Source of the DNA: Sialis fuliginosa
Lineage: Eukaryota; Arthropoda; Insecta; Megaloptera; Sialidae
Reading direction: 5' to 3'
DNA: 64,000 nucleotides
NCBI GenBank assembly: GCA_961205875.1
Contig: OY540814.1
Coordinates: 25,674,151 to 25,738,150, forward strand
Each line of letters starts with the position of its first letter. Position 1 is the first letter of the stretch. The position numbers were made by a program, and so were the translations under genes. A model generated the notes under the pieces. It saw only the letters and a program-made list of their open reading frames with translations, was not told the origin of the DNA and did no database searches. This document shows positions 54,819 through 64,000 of the stretch, one piece after another.

Positions 54819-54826
54819 GACTATGG

Positions 54827-56070
54827 TTACACAATTCTAAAGAATGGTGGATAAAAAGTTAATTTATTTACCCAAAATAATATAATATAAAAGATTGTTC
54901 TATACTGAATATAACTGTACAGATATGCTTGTTAAATACACTGACTTGTATAATTACAATACCAGTATAATACCTGCCTTAACACAAAAACTACTACTAA
55001 ATAAGGAGAGAAAGTGTTAAGTAAAAAAGCCAACCACCATCATCATTTGACCCATAAGTAGCCGAAATATTTGTGCATCACTTGCTCCAGATGCCTTCTT
55101 CTCAGTAAATTGGTGAGGCGGCTGTGGAAAACACGTGTTTGTAAACACACATACACACACAAATGCAATACACTGATGTGAAGTTATTTAATTATGGACT
55201 ATACAGTATATAGCACCAGTAGCGTATTTTGTTGAACATTGAGTACGTTTACACAGCGCTTTTATTCCGGTTTAACTATAACCGATGTAATAAAACCGTT
55301 TCAAGTGGTGGTGTTTACACATACGAGAATAAGTGACGTCAGCTGGAATTATAATTCCGATTTGAAATACGCTATAAGTTCGATGATGTACCAACAAGAA
55401 ATCTCAAAAATATTTCGTCTCTTTTACGTCCCACGAATCACGTTTCTTTTGTTTTCCATCTCTTCGTCTCAGGTGTTTTAACCATATTTTAGCTGACGAC
55501 GCTTTTTCAAATGTTAATGCGAAGTGCATTACGATGAAATCCCCACACTCTGTGTTTATTTTCCTCACTCTGTTTTTATTTTCCTCTTAAAAATTAATTA
55601 GTAAATAAGAATAACCATATTATTTTATAATCATTTTAATAAAGTTTTTACTATTATAATTTTCATTTACAAAAAATTATTTAAAAAAATCTGTACACCA
55701 CTGTAGTGTTGAGTACAACATAAAGATGCCGGCATGTGCATCTCATGCACTCAGTAATATGTTAATTTGTAGTTATGTTGTGATATATTAAACTGATTCG
55801 TCTCTCAACACTTGCTCTACAACACATAACACATAGATATCGACCGGCTTCTTTAATCGTTTATTAATATTACATAACAATTATACAAATATAAATCAAG
55901 ATGAACTTAATATTGATATATAAATTATACATTTATTAGTGATGACAAAGAATTATGCTGCACAAAAAAAAGTAAGTGACTGACAATAATCAAAAACAAG
56001 AATTAAAAAAAATATTGATTATTTTCATTTTTTTTGCTTTCATTTTCAAAAAAAATTATTTGTTCCAACA
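54827..56070. other. Non-coding sequence with GTTTACAC-type motif block
   Basis: Around 55247-55345 a slightly GC-richer block has GTTTACACAGCGCTTTTATT and, 70 bp on, GTGTTTACACATACGAGAAT, as in MITEs with GTTTACAC ends; no pairing could be proved. No coding exon. Confidence 0.4.
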
Positions 56071-56071
56071 T

Positions 56072-56285
56072 GATTCAGGTCCCCCTGTGCCCACCCTAGT
56101 AGCACCACAGCTATTCCGAAAAATGAATAATCTTGAAAACTGGATCTTGGCTTCTTTAGAAGAACCCTGAAGATGTCCACTGCAATGTGGGACGAAACGT
56201 TGGCCGATAACACGATCAAACCGATGCGGCTTACACCCAGAAGTCAATATCCATGTCAAGATCACCGCGGAAGCCTCAAGACTTT
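56072..56285 (+). repeat. Repeat segment with GAAGATG ... GAAACGTTGG motif
   Basis: GC-richer segment with CCCTGAAGATGTCCACTGCA followed by ATGTGGGACGAAACGTTGGC. Related copies at 8078-8190 (inverted pair) and 42003-42045. The order CTGAAGA, a GTCCAC/GTGGGAC pairing stem, then GAAAC matches the core layout of a type I hammerhead ribozyme; Penelope-like elements are known to carry such motifs. No reverse transcriptase is present. Confidence 0.5.
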
Positions 56286-57560
56286 ATAATCTTGAAAACT
56301 CATTTTTTTAGATTTCTTTACGGCCAAAAGGAACGTATCTCGAACGTATATCGAGGTGTGTAAATCGTGTATTAGAATACATACATAATATGTAAATTTA
56401 AAATTTTAACACCCATGTTTCTAAGAAACAATGACTAAGAGTTCACATTGAAAAAAGCTCTTGTATTTACATAAGCTGACTGCAAAAGTAATTAAAACAT
56501 CTACTTTTAAATATACCGATTACATAATACATAATATTTGCGAAACCATTTTCTGCAATAATAATTTTGATGTCACGTGTACTTACAAATGTTAAAGATT
56601 TTGCTGTTTTTTATATGTGTAATCATAATGTATTTAAAATAAAACGACATTTCTAAGATATTAAAAAATTAAATTAGAATAATTATCTTTAGTGAAATTT
56701 TTACAAAACATATAAATATAGAGAATGATATTAAAATCTCAAGGCTGTTAACGATAAGTAGTCGATTTTTTCCTGTTTTATTAATATTATGATATGTATA
56801 AATATTGCGACATTTATCTAATGTCCTGTTATAATTGAAAAAAATGTTTGATTAAAGATAATTTTTAAAATTATAAAACAAGAAATCTTTTCTACTTGTA
56901 TAATTTTTAATAGTCCTTAAAGTCCTTGAATTACTGTAATTTTTAACGAGACGAGACCATCTGAAATTTTGACTTATAAATCTTGGTTTTAAAAGATTAT
57001 CAATAACTTTTTTTTTAAATCTATTTCCCTATGATATGTTAAACATTATTTGCTCTAAAAATATTACCTTACCTATCTCCCCCCCCCATTCTCACATCCA
57101 TTTTATCAATATGAAAATTGATAAAATGAGCATTGTATAAAATAATAAAGGAAATAAAAGAATCCGCAGTTGGGAAACGTTGTACCACTTAATTAATAAC
57201 ATATCTGTAAATCAGGTTAGCTAAACATGATGTTTGTGTAAATAATTCAGATAATTTAATATTTTTTGTGTCCAACATAGAAATGGGGTCTTGACATGTC
57301 AAACTGATAACCGAAACTTTTGGTCTTCGCTCCAGTTAACTATCGCATCTACTGAACCGAACAAAAATATTAAATAGTACTAAAAATAAACGTTACGCAG
57401 ATATTGGGTAATGATATCATTCAGGGCCGGTGGAACTAGGGGGTAAAATAGATACCACACATACATATCTAAATGTTTCGGACTAAAGTTGAAGGGTTGA
57501 CACTGTCAAAATTATTTTTTTTTGTAATGGGAGTCACCATTTATTACAGAATCGACAGAC
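56286..57560. other. AT-rich non-coding sequence, nothing recognised
   Basis: Only simple A/T-rich sequence and a poly-C run near 57080. Confidence 0.45.
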
Positions 57561-57699
57561 GACTTTTTAATCATAAACTAATGTCTTTTTATAATATCGC
57601 ACACTTCATGAAATTTAAGGAGAACTGTCAGATAGGTTTGAAACCTCGTTTGGAAGTGCTTGCTAGCAATTTTTTTAGCTCGTTTATAATATCGTACAT
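57561..57699. repeat. Fragment of the ATGTCCGG MITE family
   Basis: AGAACTGTCAGATAGGTTTG, GGAAGTGCTTGCTAGCAA and a diverged TTTATAATATCGTACAT end match the right half of the complete copies. Confidence 0.5.
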
Positions 57700-58456
57700 T
57701 AATAAAAAAATGTTTATTTTGATCCAAAAACTTATTTAAGAAAATTATTTCAGAAATTTACTTTTTATTTTTGCAATTTTTATTGAAGCAAAAAAAAATA
57801 ACCAATTAATTTTTTAGAGTTTTATTAGGCCAAAATAATTTTTTTATCTGCATGCAAATCGTACTCAAAACTTTAAACGCGTTTATCTCGAAACCATGTT
57901 TTCGAAGTCGGTGATCACTGTAACTTGAGAACGGCTTTGCCGATCGGTTTGAAATTTTTCTCACTTTTTCTATACATAATTGTCCTCCGGATGGACGAAG
58001 GTTTTTTTTTATAGCCGAAAATGCGAGTGAAATTTTAGTCGAATAAAGAACTTTGACTTTCAACATCCGCCATTTTATGAAAATTCAAAATTTTTCAAAT
58101 CCCATCGTCCATCCGGAGCATTACGTCATTAGCTAATGATCCCTTTTTTTTCAGATGATCTAGTGACGAGCAGCAGTGACCCCTCCCAAATTTGCTGTAT
58201 CCCACTTATTTTTTAATATTTTGCCATAAAAAAATTATAATATTTTCTGTAAATACATATCTTTCATGTGGAAAAACATTTGTTACTAATTATTTTAATG
58301 CGTGGCCAAAAAAATCCTAAAAAAGAGCTTTTTTTGGAAGTCCCAACTGGGTCTGCCCCCTTAACTCCTATAAAAACCGGACTTTTTTATCATTATAGTT
58401 TCTTAATAAAGACCCAAAAACATATTTTTTTTAATTCCGTCTCTGACATATGTATG

Positions 58457-58845
58457 TACAGTCGCCTGCAGAACTCGTCTGGCACCCTAAAGGCTAGAAT
58501 CGCTTACAACAGATTCCAAATTTAAAGACAAACATCATCAGTTATCTTTTTCTATCAAGTTTAATATTTAAAAACTAAAATTCGGAATATCAAATATTTA
58601 ATGCCACTAAATTTACGTATACAATTTTCAATAGATTACATAATAATTTAATTGCACAAATATATATGAGTACTATAAACGAAGAGTAGTTCTTTATCTA
58701 GCAAATGAATTTCAAAATATCTGTCTTTGTTTGACACATGGAGAAATGATTTAAATATTATAATAATCAAATGGGAGGAGCCTACTAAGTTTGTGATAAA
58801 CGAAAATGAATACAAACTGCAAGACCATTAATGCAGGCGACTGTA
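58457..58845. mobile_element. MITE with TACAGTCGCCTGCA inverted ends
   Basis: TACAGTCGCCTGCA at 58457-58470 and TGCAGGCGACTGTA at 58832-58845 are exact inverted copies. The interior matches the fragments at 42115-42468 and 36895-37118. 389 bp, no coding capacity. Confidence 0.75.
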
Positions 58846-59465
58846 CATAGTTATCTGACTTGATCACTTGCACTATACTAGAGAATATTAGCTGTCGGCT
58901 ATCATCAAAACCTGTCACAACTCTAAAATGCAAGCACAATATCTCACAAACAATGACGTCATACTTACAATAAGATTACAAGTCACAGCACACCATATGT
59001 GAACATTTGTGTTTACAGTCGCATTATGTTTTTTCAAATATGTACTTATTATGCACACATGACCATGCATGTTATAGATATTAATATGAGATATATTGTT
59101 ATATATGCGCAGCAAGACTAATTAGGTATGAGTGTATTATGAGATCTTGACAATCTAATAAGATTGGTAGAAAAAATATTGACGTTAACAACGTCTAGAG
59201 TTTCAGGCTAGGTTAGGTTATGTGGACATTTCAGAAACTTGATGTAACGCGCAGAGAACAGTTTTGCGCGCTAGAGTAGATTTATAATCAGTATATTTCG
59301 ACACAAAGAGCAGCTACCAAGCGGGTTTTGATCTCAAATTGTAGATTTTGATTAGATATAGATTTAAGTTGTTTAAATGGGTGACAAATTTAATATTATA
59401 AAAAAATTAAATTGTGTGTCCATGATTGCGTTTCTAAATATTAATTAATAAATAATGTTTTTATA

Positions 59466-59975
59466 CAAGACATATAAAGACAAGGTAGCCTCATCAGCTC
59501 CTTGACCAATCAGCGTTGGCGTGGGAATTGACGTCACCACGTAAACATATTCAAATGTTATAAATGTATAATAGAATATCAATTACAAAAAAAATCCTTT
59601 ATTTTTTCTTGTTTTCGTATTTATTTATATTTTAACAACACTTACAATCAAAGAAATACAAATTCGACATTGCAAAATTATAAAAAAGTTAGCACCTAGA
59701 TAATTTGGTATATTCAGGAAGTTTCATTTTTACTATTCTTAAGTTGGCAATACGTTCTGTGATTCTGACAGCTTTTTATGATTTTTCAATGTCGAATTTT
59801 TACTTCTTTGATTGTATTTGGTGTTAAAATATCAAAAAATACGAAAACAAGAATAAATAAAATACTTTTTTGTAATTGGTATTCTATTAAATACATCTCC
59901 CAGATGACGTCAATTCCCGCGCCAACGCTGATTGGTCAAGAAACTGATGAGACTACCTTGTCTTTATATACCTTG
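59466..59975. mobile_element. MITE with AAGGTATATAAAGACA ends, copy 2 (uninterrupted)
   Basis: The left arm CATATAAAGACAAGGTAGCC with AATCAGCGTTGGCG and the right arm CGCCAACGCTGATTGGTCAA with CTACCTTGTCTTTATATACC are inverted copies, and pairing continues inward (GAATTGACGTCA/TGACGTCAATTC, AAAGAAATACAAATTCGACA and its complement). Same family as 49258-50010, without the nested insertion. Confidence 0.8.
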
Positions 59976-60919
59976 GTAAATAACAGTGTTTAGTTTTTAC
60001 GTTTTTACTACCAACCTAATTCTCATATGAAACAAAATAACCTAACCTTATCAATATCTTTAAGATTCTGCATAAATTGCTTCCAGTATATTAAGATAAA
60101 TGTAAAGCAATTTCATTGCTATACCGTATCCTGTTGAAGTACAAACCGTGATATTAATATTAATTATTTTACACTGGTTCTACAAACGACAATACCTACA
60201 ATGTTCTACAATACAATAGTTCATTTTGTTCATTTTACATACACTGTATTTATAATTAAATAATTAAATATAATCTCTTCTCTTACTGAGAAAAACATTA
60301 TTTGACCGAGTCAATGAGATTTTTATTTCACAGTAGAATATTTAATGGCGTTAGTCATTTACTTAATGCAGCTCTGTATAAATTTCACGTACGACAGAAT
60401 TGACTTAGAAACTAAATATAACCATTTAAATCTATCTTTCTCTCTCAAGGACATATTTTGTACTGTTTATGGTCAAAGTCAACAATTTCAGTTAAACTAT
60501 AGATACCTATTGTCGGTGAAACCGGGGATAAATATTAACATGTGATATTTTTCACAGATCGATTACAAAATCATAATATTTTTTACTCTATACTATATTC
60601 AGCAGTTTACTTTGGAACCACGGAATCCTGAAGTCTAGTAAATGCAAATAATTACGTTAACATAAACAATACCTATTTTGTTTTTTATAATCAGAATCCG
60701 GTCACCCGAAAACATTAAGTTTTATGGACGTACATTATGAAGAAAAACAACAATCGTATCTTAATTTGCTAGTGTACAGTAGTACTTTTTAGTTCAGAGG
60801 TTCTCAAAGTTTATTCCCACTTCATAAGATTCAGTACTAAGAACATTGGATACACACCATATGGTAACCATGGAAACAATTGATCCAAGTTTAGGTTGGA
60901 TAATAGTAGAATATATATA
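59976..60919. other. AT-rich non-coding sequence
   Basis: No coding frame recognised. A CAGAGGTTCTCAAAGTTT motif at 60796 resembles a hAT-like left end; a TAGAACCACTGG motif near 61558 could be its partner, with the pogo-like element inserted between, but flanks do not match. Confidence 0.4.
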
Positions 60920-61278
60920 CAGTCGACTCTCGATAATGTGAAACTCAAGGGACTAGAGAAAACGTTGAAATTACCGAGAGTTCAAAATACCAAGAGGAAG
61001 TTAGGAAAAAATTCAAATAAACAAGAGTTTGACTAAAAGCATATACATATGTACAACGTGGTTTTTATTTAAAAAATAATACATATACTATGTGATTCAA
61101 AAGACTTCAAATTATAGAGAGTTGGGGAGCACTGAATTCAAATTGTGTGTTGGTGAGCAAGATTCCGTTACTAGAACTTCAAATTATCGAGGGGACGATG
61201 ATACATGGTTTTTTTTTCAATTTATCGAGTGTTTTTCAAGGGGTCGGACAAAAACTTCAAATTATCGAGAGTCGACTG
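60920..61278. mobile_element. Pogo/Tigger-like MITE flanked by TA
   Basis: Ends CAGTCGACTCTCGATAAT and ATTATCGAGAGTCGACTG are perfect inverted copies flanked by TA on both sides (60918-60919 and 61279-61280). ACTTCAAATTAT-GAG motifs recur inside. 359 bp, no coding capacity. Confidence 0.85.
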
Positions 61279-61409
61279 TATTTCTATCAGCCTGCACTCT
61301 CCTATTAGAATTATCACTTTGTCCAGTAATATTCTCTCTATATGACTGCATTCAACAAATTTTTTAGTACTTATACTTTTTTTTTAATTTTCTGTTAATG
61401 ATTAAGTAA

Positions 61410-61525
61410 AAAAGAGTCATATTCGATATTACAAACTAGCAACAAAAAATTCTAGCTTGCAATCACTTTCAAATGGGGTATCAAACCTATCTGACAGTTA
61501 TTCCCTTGAAGTTTCATGAACGCAA
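61410..61525. repeat. Fragment of the ATGTCCGG MITE family
   Basis: AGCTTGCAATCACTTTCAAA and ACCTATCTGACAGTT match the subterminal part of the family, with a diverged end (CATATTCGATATTACAAAC). Confidence 0.45.
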
Positions 61526-62267
61526 GACGCAGAGGATTCGCATTACCGGTTATGAGTTTAGAACCACTGGTATAATGCACGGCATTCTGCAACAGGTACT
61601 ACAGCATGGCAAAAACAATTGTTTGAATTATCAATACAAACACTAAATATAAACCATTTATTGATTACATCTATACATTTTCCATACTATACATAATGCT
61701 ACGTTTGTATTAAATAATCAGTTTCAGACGTGCATATTTCTTTTGTGTATCTACTATCTACTACACATACAGTGGACAAAATGTATTTATCTGCTATGCA
61801 CGTGATGTACCACATGTGTGCGTATGTGTGTGCACTTGTTACTGCACTGTGTAGGGGGATTAAGGGACTTTTGAAGTTACCGACTCTTAAGACATCCGGA
61901 TTTCTTAAAACTGTATTTTGAACTAAGTACTAGAAATTGTATAGGCAGTGGCGCGTTAAGCTATAGGAAAAAGGGCATTTACCTGGTGGCATAACCAGGA
62001 GAGGAGGCAGGTAGCCTGCCTCCTCCTCCCATGAAGTGATGTAAACAGTATAGTAGTCATGCAAAATTTATTGGATGAACATTTTTGTATATAAATGCCC
62101 GTAAAAGTAATTTAAAAACAAATAAATAAAAAATTAAATAATATAGAGAGGTAAAATTTTTGAAGTGAAACTTCTTTTGCGAGCTGGTGAATTGGAATGA
62201 CCTTGATACGTTTTAAAATATGACAGATTTTCAAGATGAAATGCTAAGGAAAGTTTAAGTACATATT
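61526..62267. other. Non-coding sequence with a GC-rich hairpin
   Basis: At 61999-62032, GGAGGCAGG-TAG-CCTGCCTCC forms a strong hairpin beside a CAGTGGCGCGTTAAGCTA motif (61946) that looks like a hAT left end. No coding sequence. Confidence 0.4.
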
Positions 62268-62720
62268 GGTTGTTATTTGATTACTACCATTTCTGAATAT
62301 TAATCTATATACATTTAACTGTCTTACAGCGCGATTTGATGACAATCAGCCAATAGGTGTCAAAATGGTGGACATTTAAACTTATTATTAGTATAATTTA
62401 TTTATTAATTATTATATTATCATAGAAACTGATTTACATTGTTTCAAATTTGACAATTATTTCTTTTATATCTTTTGTGTCGTAATTCTTATAATTTTGT
62501 AATCATTAGCAAGTATCCATCACTGGAGAAAAAACATAAAAGGCTATAATTAAAAAAAATTATTTGTGGACTTTGGTAATTAAATTGATTAAATAAAGAG
62601 TTACTTGTAATATTAGTAACATGAGTTCATGAGAATTACAAAAAAGAAGCCCGTCAATCATAAAAACAGTAAGCCTTGCTCTTATAGCGGCCACAACTGG
62701 TGCCAGTTCCTTAGTACTTT
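62268..62720 (+). repeat. Dispersed repeat family, longest copy
   Basis: Aligned with 45793-46218 through TTTCTGAATATTAATCTATA, ATGACAATCAGCCAATAGGT, AATCATTAGCAAGTATCCAT and TCTTATAGCGGCCACAACTG, with additional segments (AGAAGCCCGTCAATCATAAA) found in the reversed copy at 42835. Non-coding. Confidence 0.75.
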
Positions 62721-63834
62721 ACAAAATAATTAATATATTTTTAGTCTAGTTTATAATACATTCAATTATCCCGAGTATCCCCTACCCTGAAACAATGCCC
62801 TTTTGTGCAACACATTCTCGACCTCTTAAAAACCAAACAATAACAAAACGATTATACCCAAGTTCTTTTGGGATCAATGTTGCCTTGAAAATAAATGATT
62901 TACTGTCGCAGCCACCTCGTGTTTATTTTTTGCCATATTTTGAATACACCAAATGCGAATGCACTAATTTGTTAGAAATATTTAACGAGCCATTTTGTCT
63001 GGTGAATATTTTTATTACGCCATATGTTCTGGGTCCTCATATGTCGACTTTCTCAGAAGTTATATAAAAATAAATAAATGTGGAAGACCAAAGAACGTTG
63101 GGCGTGATGTCACCAGAATGAAAAATAAATTATTATATAATTTATGTAGGGGAAACTGGTCAAAATGTTTGTTTGCTAATTCGAATCATAAAATACACTT
63201 ATTATAAATTTTATATACATATGTCTACTTTAAGAATTGAATAAAAATTTAATAAAATATTTATTATAAATTAAATATTTTAGCGTTGTCATTTGTATCA
63301 GAATAAAATTATTACAGTTTATATTTTGAATGAAATAACTTAATAATGGTATTTTTGTGGCTAGATACATTAGTGCATAACAGTGTCCAGTTAATTTACG
63401 TTAAAACTTTTAAAAATTAAATATAATTGGAAGTCGTATATTATCCTTCCAATATTAAGTTAATCTTAAATAGTGATTAATTAATATATCTACACATGTG
63501 TTAGTTTTTTTTATATTTAAGACACTAATTAGTAAATAAATAATACTATAAAACAGAGCAAAAGCGGTACTGTGTGCGCTAAGGCGGGTTATCGCCAACA
63601 GAACCTCGCAGTTTTTAGTCCAAATAAACACTTCATTCATGTGTTATCTTTAAACCGAGTTTATCTTTCAAAGAAAACAAAATAAACAAAAAAATTTATC
63701 AATTTTGTGAAATAACGAATTTGTTGTCATTAAATTTTCCGTTTATAAAAAAATATTGCTACATAAGTACTATAGAACTTTATACAAAGAATATGTTGAA
63801 ATTATTGAAATAATAATACATTTAAACATATCTA
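62721..63834. other. AT-rich non-coding sequence, nothing recognised
   Basis: Short open frames near 62795-63207 have no similarity I recognise and AT-driven composition; I do not call a gene. Confidence 0.45.
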
Positions 63835-64000
63835 AAAGGAGCTCGAAAATTTGCAAGCACTATCAAACTTGTATGACAGTTCTATTGGAGTTTTTGACAG
63901 ATAGTTTCATGCATAGGAAGTAAAAATAAATGTATGTAAAGTGTATTTACTAATCATGAGTAAAAACGGTAAAAATAAACTTACTGCGCATGAAACTATC
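63835..64000. repeat. MITE fragments at the right window edge
   Basis: 63835-63900 matches the ATGTCCGG family (AAAGGAGCTCG, TTTGCAAGCACTATCAAACT, GACAGTTCTATTGGAGTTTT). It is followed by an inverted pair: GATAGTTTCATGCA at about 63902 and TGCGCATGAAACTATC at the last bases of the window, with AAGTAAAAATAAA/AAAAATAAACTTACT inside. A roughly 100-bp element with GATAGTTTCATGC ends inserted in the first. Confidence 0.55.

Noticed and set aside
55239-55481. 80-codon plus-strand frame
   Set aside because: Located in a MITE-like GTTTACAC block, no recognisable domain.
62795-63207. Overlapping plus-strand frames of 90 and 70 codons
   Set aside because: No motif, promoter or splice support; AT-rich composition and no recognised similarity.

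Overview
This is a 64 kb piece of an AT-rich animal genome, almost certainly an insect. The evidence is insect-type gene content (tandem arylsulfatase B genes, a Ge-1/EDC4 gene, a type IV collagen with an insect-like NC1 domain), compact GT-AG introns, a short (AACCT)n block matching the insect telomere repeat TTAGG, and Helitron-like repeats of the kind common in insect genomes. I cannot assign the order from sequence alone.

Layout. Positions 1-6240 hold the 3' six exons of an arylsulfatase B-like gene on the plus strand; its first exon lies left of the window. Positions 6240-10615 are intergenic and repeat-rich. Positions 10616-15530 hold a complete second arylsulfatase B-like gene, same strand, eight exons, 577 codons. 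Positions 16373-21844 (minus) hold the complete coding region of Ge-1/EDC4, the scaffold of the mRNA decapping complex, in nine coding exons and 1184 residues. Positions 24333-31894 (minus) hold a collagen IV alpha-chain gene in 12 visible exons, about 1766 residues; only the signal-peptide exon is missing. From 31,895 to 64,000 I find no convincing coding exon. That region is probably the long first intron and/or upstream flank of the collagen gene, and it is packed with small DNA-transposon derivatives.

The genes do not form a pathway. The arylsulfatases are lysosomal or secreted enzymes, EDC4 acts in cytoplasmic P-bodies, and collagen IV is a basement-membrane protein. The two sulfatases are a local tandem duplication: every shared intron sits at the same place and phase, but the second copy has one extra intron, filled by an inverted-repeat element.

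The non-coding sequence is mostly non-autonomous DNA transposons. Several have defined ends and perfect target-site duplications: hAT-like elements with 8-bp duplications at 6492-6713, 9137-10231, 52593-53031 and 54530-54818; pogo-like elements flanked by TA at 40096-40514, 45515-45658 and 60920-61278; and a PIF/Harbinger-like element flanked by TTA at 40646-41150. Three nests of element-within-element are visible, one with a related unoccupied site 7 kb away. I found no clearly new functional system. The observations most worth checking are the paralogue-specific intron, the nested insertions with their empty site, the dispersed hammerhead-like motif, the 23-residue tandem repeat in EDC4, and the missing collagen first exon with its GC-rich candidate near 41.3 kb.
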